Source: Pyropia yezoensis
Lineage: Eukaryota > Rhodophyta > Bangiophyceae > Bangiales > Bangiaceae
DNA length: 64,000 nt
Direction of reading: 5' to 3'
Assembly (NCBI GenBank): GCA_009829735.1
Contig: CM020620.1
Span: forward strand, 11,219,420-11,283,419
Shown here: piece by piece, positions 43,206 through 53,453 of the stretch
Layout: the number at the start of each line of letters is the position of its first letter
Numbering within the stretch: position 1 is the first letter of the stretch
Notes under the pieces: generated by a model
Databases searched by the model: none
Seen by the model: the letters and a program-made list of their open reading frames with translations, nothing else
What the model was told of the DNA's origin: nothing
Made by a program: the position numbers and the translations under genes

Positions 43206-44071
43206 CTGGGGACAGCCAGCCACCAGCAGGCGCTCACCGGTCCACCCCCCCCCCCCTTGCAGCCAGGCGCGCTGTGGCTGCCCGGTCGGCTCCTTCTAGG
43301 TCAGCGGCGGGGGCGCCCCCACCAGCCGGTGTACCCGCGATGGACGCGTCTTCTGGAGGCAGCCGCGTCAAGTACCACGACGAGCCGCTGTCTTCGGCAC
43401 GGCAAGCCGCTGCGTTGGCGCTGCTGGCGGCCAAGCGTAACATCCCTCACCGGTACACCTCCGTCTCGTTTGAGCTGGACGCCCTCCTGGCCCTTCAGGC
43501 TTCGCTCCATGGGAACGCCGCGCCATCGGCGGCGTCCATCACCATCACGGACTTTTGTGTGTGGGCGTCGGCGGCCGCCCTCTCCGCGGTGCCCGAGGTG
43601 CGGGCCACCTGGGATGCCGCCGCCGGCCGCCGCGTCGCGTCCCGCACCGCTGACGTGGCGTTTGTGGTGGGCACCCCCGACGGCGGCGCCCTGACGCCCA
43701 TTGTGTGGGATGCGGGCCGCAAGGGGCTGGCCACCATTGCGGCCGACGCGGCCGCCCTGACTGACCGGGCCGTACGGGGGGGCGGACTGGACCCCGCTGA
43801 GCACACGGGCGGCTGCTTTTGTGTATCGGACCACAGCGCCCACGGGGTGGCCGTCGTCCGCCCGGTTGTCGTGGCGCCGCACGCGGGGCACCTGGCGGTG
43901 GGGGCGGCGGGCGCGGCCTCCCGGCCATCGCCCGGCGGCGGCGCCCGGCCGGTGCTGGTGGCGACCGCGACGCTGTCGTCAGACGCGCGGGTCGTATCGG
44001 ACGCGGCGGCGGCCGAGTTTGTCGCCGCCTTTGCGCGGGCCATGGGCGACCCTGAGGGCTCCCTGTTGTGA
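43007..44071 (+). CDS. PDHX-like: PDHX-like E3-binding protein of a 2-oxoacid dehydrogenase complex, catalytic His lost
   Basis: The family holds dihydrolipoamide dehydrogenase (E3) on the pyruvate dehydrogenase core in mitochondria. A peripheral-subunit-binding domain is at about residues 8-45 from ATG 43007 (GPAIARILR, then SGKNGRILKGDVL). An acyltransferase-type domain follows, with IPHRYTSVSFELD, LTPIVWDAG and CFCVSD. Active E2 enzymes end in SxDHRVVDG; here the motif is SSDARVVSD, so the catalytic His is Ala. Human PDHX also lacks that His (SSDSRVVDD), which supports this assignment over E2. No lipoyl domain is visible. The frame is open upstream to 42788, and its hydrophobic/basic sequence could be a mitochondrial presequence. 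Alternatively GTTGCAG at 42995-43001 could be a splice acceptor after an unrecognised first exon. Confidence 0.75.
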
Positions 44072-45255
44072 CGCGCCGGGCCGTGTCGACGCGCTGCGGG
44101 GGTGCCCTGTCGTGGATGGCGTCGTCGGGGTGACCCTGCTTGGCGGCGGTTGGGGGTCTGGCGGCGTGGGCGGCTAGGCGTGCGAAGAGGTCAGGGGGGC
44201 GACGGGCGGGAGGTGTATTCAACGCGGTTGAGTATCCGTCCATTTTTTTTGACGTGCTCTGGCGGAGCCCAGAACACCCGACGCGTGCGTTTGGGCGTTG
44301 TTGTTTGATAGTGCTGTTTTCCACCCGGGAGGTCATCACCGCAATGCATGACCAAACGCGGCGCCGCGCAAAGACCATCGATCTCTACAGGATGCATAAG
44401 GATGTGGGAATACCATGAGACGGTCCAGACGCCGCGTCACTGGGCCCGCCACACTGCCTTGCAGCGTCCTTTGTGGGGAGTGCATCGTGACCGGCCGACG
44501 GAGGGCGCCTGTCCTTCATTCCATCTCGACCCGTGCCCGTCGCACTCGGTCGCCCAATCCCGTGCCGTCGACAGGATGGCGCTGTCGGTGTGGTGGCGTG
44601 CCCGCCGCCGGTCGAGGCAGCAGCGGCGGTGGCGCCCCCACCCCCGTCGACCGCGTCGGCCGCATCGAAGCTAGCCGTATGATATCCACGCAATGAACGA
44701 CGGCGGCGGCGGCGGGCCGGCGGGTGCCGGACGCCGCTCACGCTGGTGGGCGGGTGGGCGGGCCCGGCCGGCCAGCGGCACCTTCGGTGACGTCGTTCCG
44801 CGTCCGCCGTGCGGGGTCCACGCGCCGAGAGGCGGAAGCTCTGCAACGCCCCCCCGCACCATCTGCCGTCCTGTGTTTTGGGTGTGTCACGACGGGGGGG
44901 ATCGGGCGATACGAGGAGGCGGGGGCAACGAGAGGGCAGTGGGGTGGCGGGTGGCGGGTGGTCGGCGCCGCCAGAGGGCTGTGCAGCCGCGTCGGCGTTG
45001 GGGCGGAGGTGTGCATGTGGTGCGGGTCGTCTTGACGGAAAAGGGTGGGGATGGAGAGGTAACAAGGGAGGAGGGCGGAGGGGTATAGGGAGGAGAGCCA
45101 ATGGCAACCCTGCTGGCCGGCGGCGTCAGCCACTCCAGCATAGGCCGCGCCGACGACGGCACCACTACTGCCAGACGGCCGCCGCCACCGCCGGCGCCGG
45201 CGTCAGTCCCCCGACCGCGGCCGGCGCCTTCCGCGCCGATGAAGCGACCAGAAAA
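44072..45255. other. Intergenic, no supported gene
   Basis: ORFs here are Arg/Pro-rich on both strands without domains. A minus-strand stretch near 45165-45280 (SFLVASSARKAP) might be a tail of the coding patch to the right, but I cannot connect it. Confidence 0.3.
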
Positions 45256-46330
45256 CTACCAACCCCCCCCCGCGACCGACGGGTCCGACCCAGCCGACCC
45301 CCGCGGGGCCGACAAGGCCGACCAAACCACCCCGCCCGCGTGCGGCCACGGACGCCCACCCGGCCGCGGCGGCGGCAGCGGCAGAGGCAGCGGGGGCAGC
45401 GGCAGCGTGCCGGCGCAGCGCCCCCCCCCCCCCCCCCCCCTCAGGAGGACGTACTGCACCTGCAGAGCCCAGTCCATGATGGCAATCGCAAGCCGCGCGT
45501 CCGCCGCCTCTCGGTAGACAGGCGCGGGCGGTTCCCCCTCCTCCCCCCCCCACTTGACCCATGCTCCCGCACTCATGGCAGTGGCGGCAGCAGCGGAACC
45601 GCCCTCAGCGACTGCAGACGCCACCTGCGGGAGGCATTGACATTGGGATTTGCACGGCAAAACGGCAGAGGAACGACTGGAGAGAGTTGGAAAGCAAGCG
45701 GCCGGCGCTCTGCCGGCCAGCGCCGACGGCCCCACCCCTACCCCCCCTCCGGCCGGGAGCGGCGGCGCGGCCGCCGTGGCGACCGTCCCACCCCGCGCCC
45801 CACCCCCCCGTGGCCGCTTGGCGGGCGGCCGCGGCGGGGCGGCGGCCGCTGCCGCCGCCGTCCCCCCCCCCCCCCCCCCCGCCTCAGGGGCCGCCTTCCC
45901 CCCCGCCCCACAAAACGGCATCCGCAACGCTCCCCTCCCCCCCCCCCCCCCCACATCCACGTCCACGTCCATCGTCACCCAGCCATCCCTCCCCCCCCCC
46001 CTCCACATCAAGCCAGCCCGCGTCGGGGGGGTCGATGGCAACGCTGTTGAAGTCGACGACGACGACCACATTCCCCCCCCCCCCGCCCCCCTCCCGAAGC
46101 CCCCCCTTCCCCCCCCCCCGGTGGAGGAGCACCCGCGACACGGCCACCAGCGGCGTGACGAGGCGCCCCCGGCTGCGCTGTTGCCGTCGGCAGCCCAAAA
46201 CCGGGGCCGCCGTCGTCCCAGTAGGTGTGCTCCGCCAGGACCAAGCGGCCGCGTCGGTCACGCGCTGACTGGTACCGAGAGCGACTACACAGCGCTGCAC
46301 TACCCCCAGAGCCCTTGACCATGCCCGGCG
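45256..46330 (-). pseudogene. Frame-broken minus-strand coding patch, possibly primase-like
   Basis: Coding-like islands lie in order on the minus strand but in changing frames: LVLAEHTYWDDGGPGFG (about 46200-46250), RLVTPLVAVSRVLLHR (46125-46170), VVVVVDFNSVAIDPP (46030-46075), GWVTMDVDVDV (45950-45985), ALRMPFCGAGGKA (45900-45935), and EADARLAIAIMDWALQVQYVLL (45440-45515). Frame changes coincide with C runs at about 46076-46120, 45992-46001 and 45937-45951. The LRMPFCG string preceded by an Asp-rich strand recalls herpesvirus-UL52/PrimPol-type primases, but this rests on one short motif and is weak. It may be a live gene with homopolymer errors rather than a pseudogene. Confidence 0.3.
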
Positions 46331-46696
46331 CGAAGGGTGCACCGTCAGAGGTGCTCTGTGCGTGAACTGGGGGGGGGGTATGGCAAGGACGCTTGTGAAA
46401 GCAAGCAAGAAACGCAAGGTGCGGCACACAAGTATAGTGCCACGGCTCTGCCACCCGTGGCAGGTGCACGACAGACGGACAGACGACCACGCTGAAGACG
46501 GGAACGGGATGGATAGTGCGTAGACGAGAGAGAGACCGCCCACATGACATGAGCAAGCGGGGCAGCAACAAAAGCTTTGTCCTTCTCTTTCTCTCACTGC
46601 GGGCCACAGCGACGCTCCTGGTGGCCCGCCGCCGCTGCGCGCCGCGCCAGCCTACTCCCCCCCCGCCACGCCCACCCCCTGCCCCCTCTATACAGA

Positions 46697-48787
46697 TTAG
46701 TAGAAGAGCTTTGTCCCGCCCGTGCGGGTAAACGTGTCCAGGTCGTGCACCGCCACCCCCAACGAGGAGGTGGTCCACAGGTACCGCCCGCGGACGACGA
46801 CCGCGCGGTCAATGGGGGGGCCCCGCCGGCTGGCGAGGTCCTTAAAGGCGCCGTGGTCAATCCGCCCGGCGACGGTGAGGGCGCCGCCGCCCGCGCCGAC
46901 GCGGAGGGCGACCGCCGCGTAGGTGTAGCCGCCGCCGCCGGGGGTGACCTGAGACAGCGGCGCGACGACGAGGGAGCGGGCGGGCCACCACGCAAACGCC
47001 CGGTGGTCGGCGGTGGCGGCAAAGGTGGACCGCACGGGGGGGCCCGACCAGGTGGCCAGCTCTGCCAGCCGTGGGCGCGGCGGGCAGCCGGCGGCACCCG
47101 CCGGGCCGCCGCCAGAGGGCACACGAAAGAGGCTGGCCTTGGCGGTCGTGGGGCCGTCGGGGGTGACGTTGCGGCCCAGCCCGAGCAGCAGCGTGGGCGA
47201 CAGGGGGTGGAGGTAGGAGCTAAAGCCGGGCACCTTGAGCGCCCCGAGGGTCACCATCCGGGTCGGGTTGGCCAGGGAGATGGCGTACAGCGGGTCTACC
47301 TCCCGAAAGGTGACGACGTAGGCCATGCTGCCCACGTACCGGACGGCGTAGATGCGCTCGCCCAGGCCGAGGGAGCCCAGGTGGCCGACCACGCCCAGCC
47401 GCCGGCGGCAAGCGGGGCAGGGCGCGGCCACCCGCATGGCGGTGAGGGCGTTGGAGGAGTTGGTCCACCGGCCAGCCGCCCACTCACTCGGCAGGGTGGT
47501 GGCGACAAAGAGGGTGCCCGCCCGTTCGTGAAGCGCAAACTGGTTGAGCAGCCGCCCCCGCACCACGCCAGACGCCACGTACGTGGCACTGGCGGCGGCG
47601 GTGTCAAATTTGTGCACCGCCGTCGCCGTCGTGGTCGGGCCAAACGCGGCCGTCGTCACGTACAGGGCGGCGGCCGACGCGTAGACGGTGCCGTCCCCAG
47701 ACGCAATGGCCACCCCTCCAGGGGCGGGGCGCCCCCCGTCGGCGGCCGCGGCGGCGGTGGCCTCCCCAATCGCCACCCGCAGCAGGGTCAGGAGGGAGAA
47801 GCCCGCAAAGCCCGCCGGCCGGTAGGTGCGCGCGCACGCCGCGAGGGGCCCCCGCGCAACGACCGTGTCCGCCCCCCCGCTTTGACGGCGGCGGAGGGTG
47901 TAATGGGGCACCCAAAACGAGTCTGTGGTGGCGTTGAGTGCCGCCACCAACGCCGCCGAGGACGGCCTCGCTCTGACGGCCCGCCCGCCCACGATGCGCC
48001 GGAGCAGCACCTGCAGACGGCTGCTGCTGCCCAGCGTGGACGACAGGGCGCGGACGCGGGCGCCCAGGTCGGACGAGACGGTCAGGGTGGCGGTGCCGCC
48101 AATGGAGCGGGCGGCCCCCACCGAGCCGTCGACGGTGAGGGTGGAGGTCACGACGGGGGCGCCTGGGCGGGAGGCGTCCACCCGGGTCAGCCGGGTGGTG
48201 GGCTCCCCCGTGTCGGCATACACGGCCTTGCCAACGACGAGCAGCCGCGGCCCGTCGGCGAGCATGGACGCGGCGGGCCCGACGTCGAGGCGGGCCACCC
48301 GCACCGCCGACGCCCCCCCCCGAATGACGGCCAGCACGTGCACCGCCCCCCCCGTCAGCAGGTACTGGACCGTGCCGTTGCCCTTGAGGGTGTCCGCCTC
48401 GTCCACCCCCTCGACCTGCACGTTGGTGGAGCCCGTACCGCCGCCGCCGCTGCCGCCGCCGCCGCCGCCGGCCGCCGCCCCCGCGGCGGCGGTGCCGCCC
48501 ACAATGCGGGCCCGCCTGCTGCGGGCGGACCGACACGGCCAGCGGGAGGTGCGGCAGCTGCCGCCGTACGAAAAGAAGCTGTACCGGTCCACCCGGTCGG
48601 CCGCGGCGGCCCGGAAGTAGGCACCCTGCCAGGCGCAGCTGCCAAAGGAGGTGAGCGGCGGCGGCGGCGGCGCCCCGTCGGCCGCCACGCCCGCCGCGTC
48701 GACGAGCGCCGCGGCGGCGGCGGCGGCGGCGGCGGCAGAGAGCAGGACGGCAGCCGCAGCCGCCGCCCGTCGCCAGCGGGATGCCAT
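46697..48787 (-). CDS. Secreted beta-propeller domain protein (Pfam Beta_propel-like)
   Basis: ATG 48787 starts a 696-residue frame with a clear signal peptide (MASRWRR, then a long Ala/Val/Leu core to about residue 35). Residues 121-135, TNVQVEGVDEADTLK, match the hallmark of the secreted Beta_propel family (Pfam PF09826), in which the usual form is NVQVEGVDEADIVK. The rest alternates strand-like segments with Gly/Ser loops, as in a propeller, for example the YAVRYVGSMAYVVTFREVDPLYAISLANP region. The family is known mainly from bacteria and archaea and its role is unknown, perhaps surface or extracellular binding. Four Cys near residues 51-85 may form disulfides. The frame is open upstream beyond the ATG, but only as Pro/Gly noise. 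Confidence 0.8.
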   Translation of the reverse strand: MASRWRRAAAAAAVLLSAAAAAAAAAALVDAAGVAADGAPPPPPLTSFGSCAWQGAYFRAAAADRVDRYSFFSYGGSCRTSRWPCRSARSRRARIVGGTAAAGAAAGGGGGGSGGGGTGSTNVQVEGVDEADTLKGNGTVQYLLTGGAVHVLAVIRGGASAVRVARLDVGPAASMLADGPRLLVVGKAVYADTGEPTTRLTRVDASRPGAPVVTSTLTVDGSVGAARSIGGTATLTVSSDLGARVRALSSTLGSSSRLQVLLRRIVGGRAVRARPSSAALVAALNATTDSFWVPHYTLRRRQSGGADTVVARGPLAACARTYRPAGFAGFSLLTLLRVAIGEATAAAAADGGRPAPGGVAIASGDGTVYASAAALYVTTAAFGPTTTATAVHKFDTAAASATYVASGVVRGRLLNQFALHERAGTLFVATTLPSEWAAGRWTNSSNALTAMRVAAPCPACRRRLGVVGHLGSLGLGERIYAVRYVGSMAYVVTFREVDPLYAISLANPTRMVTLGALKVPGFSSYLHPLSPTLLLGLGRNVTPDGPTTAKASLFRVPSGGGPAGAAGCPPRPRLAELATWSGPPVRSTFAATADHRAFAWWPARSLVVAPLSQVTPGGGGYTYAAVALRVGAGGGALTVAGRIDHGAFKDLASRRGPPIDRAVVVRGRYLWTTSSLGVAVHDLDTFTRTGGTKLFY

Positions 48788-51700
48788 TGTAGGCGCTGGG
48801 GGGGGGGGGGGGTGGGTGGGTGGGAGGAGGGGGTGGGGGGGGGGCGCGGCAACAGCGGCAGCAGCTTCCGCAGCAGCAGCTGCGGCAAAGCAGCAGCAGC
48901 CACAGCGGGCAGCGCGGCAGCGGCAGCGGCCTCCCCACAGCAGACGCACCCCCCCCGCCACTGGCCGTGTCGTTACGGCCGGGGCACGCCGCCAACCGCC
49001 GACGCCCTCCCGGCGGTGGGGGCCCGTCCCCCCCGCTGGCGGCGGCAGCCCCCTCTTCAACCGCCCACCCGGAACGCTGCCGCGGGTGCCACCGCGGGTG
49101 CCGCCGCCGCCGCCGCCGCCGCTGCCGCCGCCGCTGTGGGGAGCGGCCGCCGCGGCGGCCGCCACGGGGCAGCCGCCGCCGAGCGCTCGCCCCCACCCCT
49201 TCCCCCCTCCCCCCCCCCCCTGCCAGTGGGCGGGGACGCGCCCGCGGTGCCCGTCGCCGCCCGCCCCGCGCGCGTGCAGGCACCGGGCGCCCCGCCGGCA
49301 CCGCCTCTGCGCCGTCGCGGCCGCGGCAACGGGCTCCCCCCGCTCCCCCCCCCCGGCCGACTCGGTTCCTCGACAGACGGCTGCGGTCTCCCCCCTCGCC
49401 CCCCCACCCCCCCCCCCCCCCCCACCCCCCCCCCCCCCCCCACCCCCCCCCTCCCCCCCCCCCCCCACACCCCCCCCCTCCTCCTGCCAATCGCACCCGG
49501 GCCGTTGCCATGGCGCGCAACACCGCGTGACCGGCGTGACCGGCACTGCCCGCCCGCTCGACGGCGAGAACCCAGCAGGGCAGGCGGGGGGAAAGAGGGG
49601 AGGACCGGCGGGGGGGGGGCCGGGGAAGGTGCGGGTAAGGGGGGGGGGGGGGGGGGGGGGAAACGTTGGCAGCGCAAGGGTGGACGTGCACGTTGCTCCT
49701 GGCGCGCGCGCCGCCGCGCCGCCGCGGGCCCCCTCGACGTTCCTCCCCCCACCCCCGCTCCCCCCCCCCCCCACCCACACCGCGCCCCGCCCCCGGGGCG
49801 CCACACACTCCCCCCCGGGGGCCCCCCCCCCCCGACGCTGTGGAGGACCTGAGCCTGCTGCCGGCGGTCCTACCACCACGCCACCCACGCCACCCGACGG
49901 CGGCGGTGGGGGCGGGGGAGGGGGCGCGGGCGCCGCTCGGCGGGGCCGCCGCCCTGCAGCGGCCGCGCCTCTGGGGTGGGGGGGGGGGGGGGTGGGAGGC
50001 GGGGGGGGCGCGGGGGGGTTTGGGGACGGCCGCCCCGGCGGCACCCCGGCGGGCGGCGCCTCTGCCGGGGCACACAGGGCAAAAGCCACGGCCGCGCCCG
50101 CGTGCGCCTTGCTGCCGGCCCCCCCCCCACGCGGGGGGGGGGGGGGGGGGGGGGGCGCCGCCGCCAACGATGGCCGCCGCCGCCGCCGCCGCCGCCGGCG
50201 GGGGGGCCGCCCGCAGCGCGCCGCCCCGCGTCCCTGACCTTGTCATGGGGGCGGGGGCGGGCGGCCACTGGCCGCTGTCGAGGGCGGCGGGACGGCGGGG
50301 CCCCGACGCCCCCCCGGGAGGGGGGCGTCCCCTGCAGGAGACGGGCAACGTCCCCAACGTCTCGTTCAACGAGGCCGCGTGGCCGCGCGGCGGCGGCGCT
50401 GTCAGATCCGCGGCGTGCAGCCCAGCGGGCCCCCGCGGCGGATGACGGCGCCATGGGATGCCCACGTGGCCTCTCCCCGCCAGCCGTGACGAGGCGGATG
50501 CCCGCGGGGCTCCGTCCCGTGGGGGATGACGGTGGCTTGCCGCCGGCGCACGGGGGGCGCCCCCGTCGGCCAACGGTCCGACGGTGACCAGAGCGGGGGA
50601 GCGCGGCGCCTGCCGCTCCCTTTTTTGCGCTTGAAAAACACAGAAGCGCCCCCCCCACCCGTGGACGGATAGGCCAGCGTGGCTCGGTGACGGGCAGGGG
50701 CGGGGGCGGCCAGGCGGCCCGCCGTACGCGGTGGGGGGATAGGGCAGCGGCACGGGCGCCGCCCCCCCGCCTTCCCCCGCCCCGCGGTGGTCTGCCCGCC
50801 GCCGCCAGCGAGCTTACCCCGCCCGCGGCCACGGGAAGGAGGCAGGCGGGGGGCCGGTGCGTGCCGTCGGCGGGCCACCCCGCCGCGGTGCCTCCCACCA
50901 CAGCACGTCCAGACCGTCGACGCACGTCGCTGCAGGGGGGCGACCAGCGGGTCGCCGCAGAGGAGGCGCCCCCTTTGCTGGATGCGCCGGCGCCTGCCGA
51001 GGCCGACAGCGAGCCTGGCAGGGACAGGCGGCGGAGGGTAGGTAGCTTCCGCAGTTTCTTTAAGGGGGGGAGCACGGCCACTGTGAAGGCCCCCGCCGCC
51101 TCATACATAGGTTTTACTACATGCCTACGGCACACAGAACACACGTGATGTAGATACGGGTACGGTAGGTACGGTACCCAGGACGACACTCCATACCCAC
51201 CACCGGCAGCAGCCGAGCGGCTTCCCCACCCCACGGCCGTGGGGAGCGACGCTGGGTGCCTGGCCGACGGCCTTTTCCCCCACGGCCATCGACGCCCCCT
51301 CATGGGCAGCGCGTCACGCTCCAGCGGCCCCTCACACCCCGCCTCCCCCCCGGGCGGGGGCGAGGCAGAGGGCCGAAGGCCACCGCCACTCCCTCTCCCA
51401 CTCCCCATCTCGGCGGCGCCAGCCGTCCCCAAAACAGCCGCCGCCGCCGCCGCTACCACTCCCCCCGCCGCCGCCGCCGCCCCCACCGCCAGCGGAAGCG
51501 GCGGTGGCGGCGGCCGGGGTGGCGACGGTGGCGACGGCGGCAGTGGGGAGTAGTCCCCCGCTGCCGGCTCTGGCGGCAGCTCCCCCTTGACCGGCGCCGA
51601 CGGCACCGAGCTGGACGGCGACCGCAGGGGGGGGGGGGGGTAGCCACAGGCAGAGGAAGGTGCCCCCCGCGGCGACGACCACCACGTGGGCCGTGTTGGG

Positions 51701-53453
51701 GGTCGACCGCAGGAGGGGGTTACAGGCTCAAGCAGGCGACGGCGACGACCACCGCCGCGAAGCTGCACAGGCGGCAGGCGGCGCCGCCAGCAGAGTAGGG
51801 CTGTGATGAGCGCCCCGTTTTGGCGGGGCGCCTGGCGCTTCTGTCATAGAGCGCCCAAATCGCGCCTTAATTACGCCCCCGAAGAAGCCGTCGCGCCCCA
51901 AAGCCCCGCTTGTAGCCCCCCATAACTTACTAAATAGCGAAGCTCCTTATGAAGCGGCCACGCTTGAGCGCTTGTTGTCGCGCTAACGCCCATTGGTTGG
52001 TCCACGTATTGGTAATATCAGATTGCTCCTGGCCGCACGTTGAGTCGGATTGGCACCATGAGCATGGAGTGGAGCCCCCCCCCCCCCCCCCCCCCAGGTG
52101 CCGCCTAGCCTGTCTGCCCCAATAACTAACCACCTCACCAGATGCAGCCACCTCGGGCGCCTTCGATCCCTCTTCTCGTCCCCAAGGTGCCTCAGGCACT
52201 TGGATGCTCCTCTCCACGCACTGTGAGGGTGACTCCCTTCGTACCGTCTTCTCCCGGATAGCTATAGACAGTTAGTGAGCCAGCTGAGGCTTTGAGGCGG
52301 TATTTTGGTGCGCCACTCGGCTGGCCTCCTTCTGAGCTGCGTCAGCTAAAGGGCCGTAGGGGTGCGTTTGGTGGGGCGAAGGTCGCGCCGGGGGCAACGG
52401 GGAGCGAGGCTCTGCGATCTACCGACAGCGCCATCCCCCTTGGTGCGGACGCTCAGCCGATGTGGCGCTGTCTCGCTTCACGTGGACGCGACCGCAAGCT
52501 ACCACCGCTGGGCAGGCTCGGGGCGTGGGTGGTGGGCGCCATCCCCACGACCAAAACCAGCCGCGGCGCCGGCACCTCCTCGGCCGCCGCATTGCCGGCG
52601 TCACGGCCTGCCCTCCGCTGCAGCAGAGGAGACGGACATCGCCGACATGTAGGGGTGCCCGCCCTAAACGCCGGCGTCGGGATGAGACATGGATGGGTGG
52701 AGAGGACGAGGGCGGGGGGGAGGCCGGCATGAGAGTGAGGCCTCGGCGGCGTGGGCAGCGGCGGCGCCGTGGCCAGCCGGCCCGTTCGCCGCAGCGGGGC
52801 GAGGTATCGTATGTGTGCCCAGCTCGGACAAGCCACCTCGGCCAACGCTGCTTCGGGCAGTGTGCACGCCACATCGCGGGAGAGTGCAAAAATACAACAC
52901 TGACCATGAGGGGCAGGAAGCACGGCAGTTGAGAGGAATTTTGGGGGATTGGGGAAATATTTTTGGTCACGGACTGTATATGTAAGTTTCACGCTCGGTG
53001 CCGGCTCCAGCCAATGGCGGGGCTGCTGGGAACGGGAGGGGGCAGGGGGGGTACCAACACACTCGGTGCGCGCACGTCACCTTGCCCTTGTCACCCGCTG
53101 CTGCACGCGTGTACACGGGCTATGCTTGGCCGACTCCTGTCCGCTGCGCACGCCTCATCGCTCCCAGCGGCTTCCCCCTGTTTTTCGCGTGCTACCCACC
53201 AACTGCTGCAGACGATGCCACATTGCTGGCTTCAAGAGGCAAGGCTGTTCCTTCTTACGGACCTGGCGCTTGGCCCTGTCGCCTCCGCACCCACTGTTGG
53301 CTGCTGCCGCCTTGTCGGCGTCTTGTTCTTCATCAGCGTCTGCGTTGGACATTGCCGCTGCAGCTGCTGCTCGTCTTTGCCTCGCTAGTCCTGCACGGTG
53401 GGACGATTGCATTGCTTTTGTGCGGCTGTTTCACCTGTCGAGGCAGGGGTACC
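48788..53453. other. Long stretch with poly-C/poly-G tracts and no supported gene
   Basis: C runs of 10-20 nt dominate 49200-49840 and long G runs 49635-50150. A 632-codon minus ORF (49870-51768) crosses the area but is Pro/Arg/Gly-rich; only a part near 51040-51140 (HHVCSVCRRHVV) looks non-random. The 51800-52300 part is less GC-rich and holds an 8-bp-stem hairpin. A TATATG-containing sequence near 52975-52983 could be the core promoter of the NTPase gene, about 475 bp before its ATG. Confidence 0.4.
51810..51831. other. Perfect hairpin, 8-bp stem, 6-nt loop
   Basis: GCGCCCCG and CGGGGCGC are perfect complements separated by TTTTGG. It sits in otherwise featureless DNA; no T tract follows, so no terminator role is evident. 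Confidence 0.7.

Noticed and set aside
46577-49852. Plus-strand ORF of 1091 codons
   Set aside because: Opposite strand of the beta-propeller gene; composition is Arg/Gly/Pro noise with no signal or motif.
49870-51768. 632-codon minus-strand ORF
   Set aside because: Mostly Pro/Arg/Gly-rich and crosses long homopolymers; only a short stretch looks non-random and no domain is identifiable.
52998-53453. N-terminal extension of the NTPase ORF
   Set aside because: Composition is random (Cys/Arg/Pro-rich), while ATG 53454 has a strong context and starts protein-like sequence.
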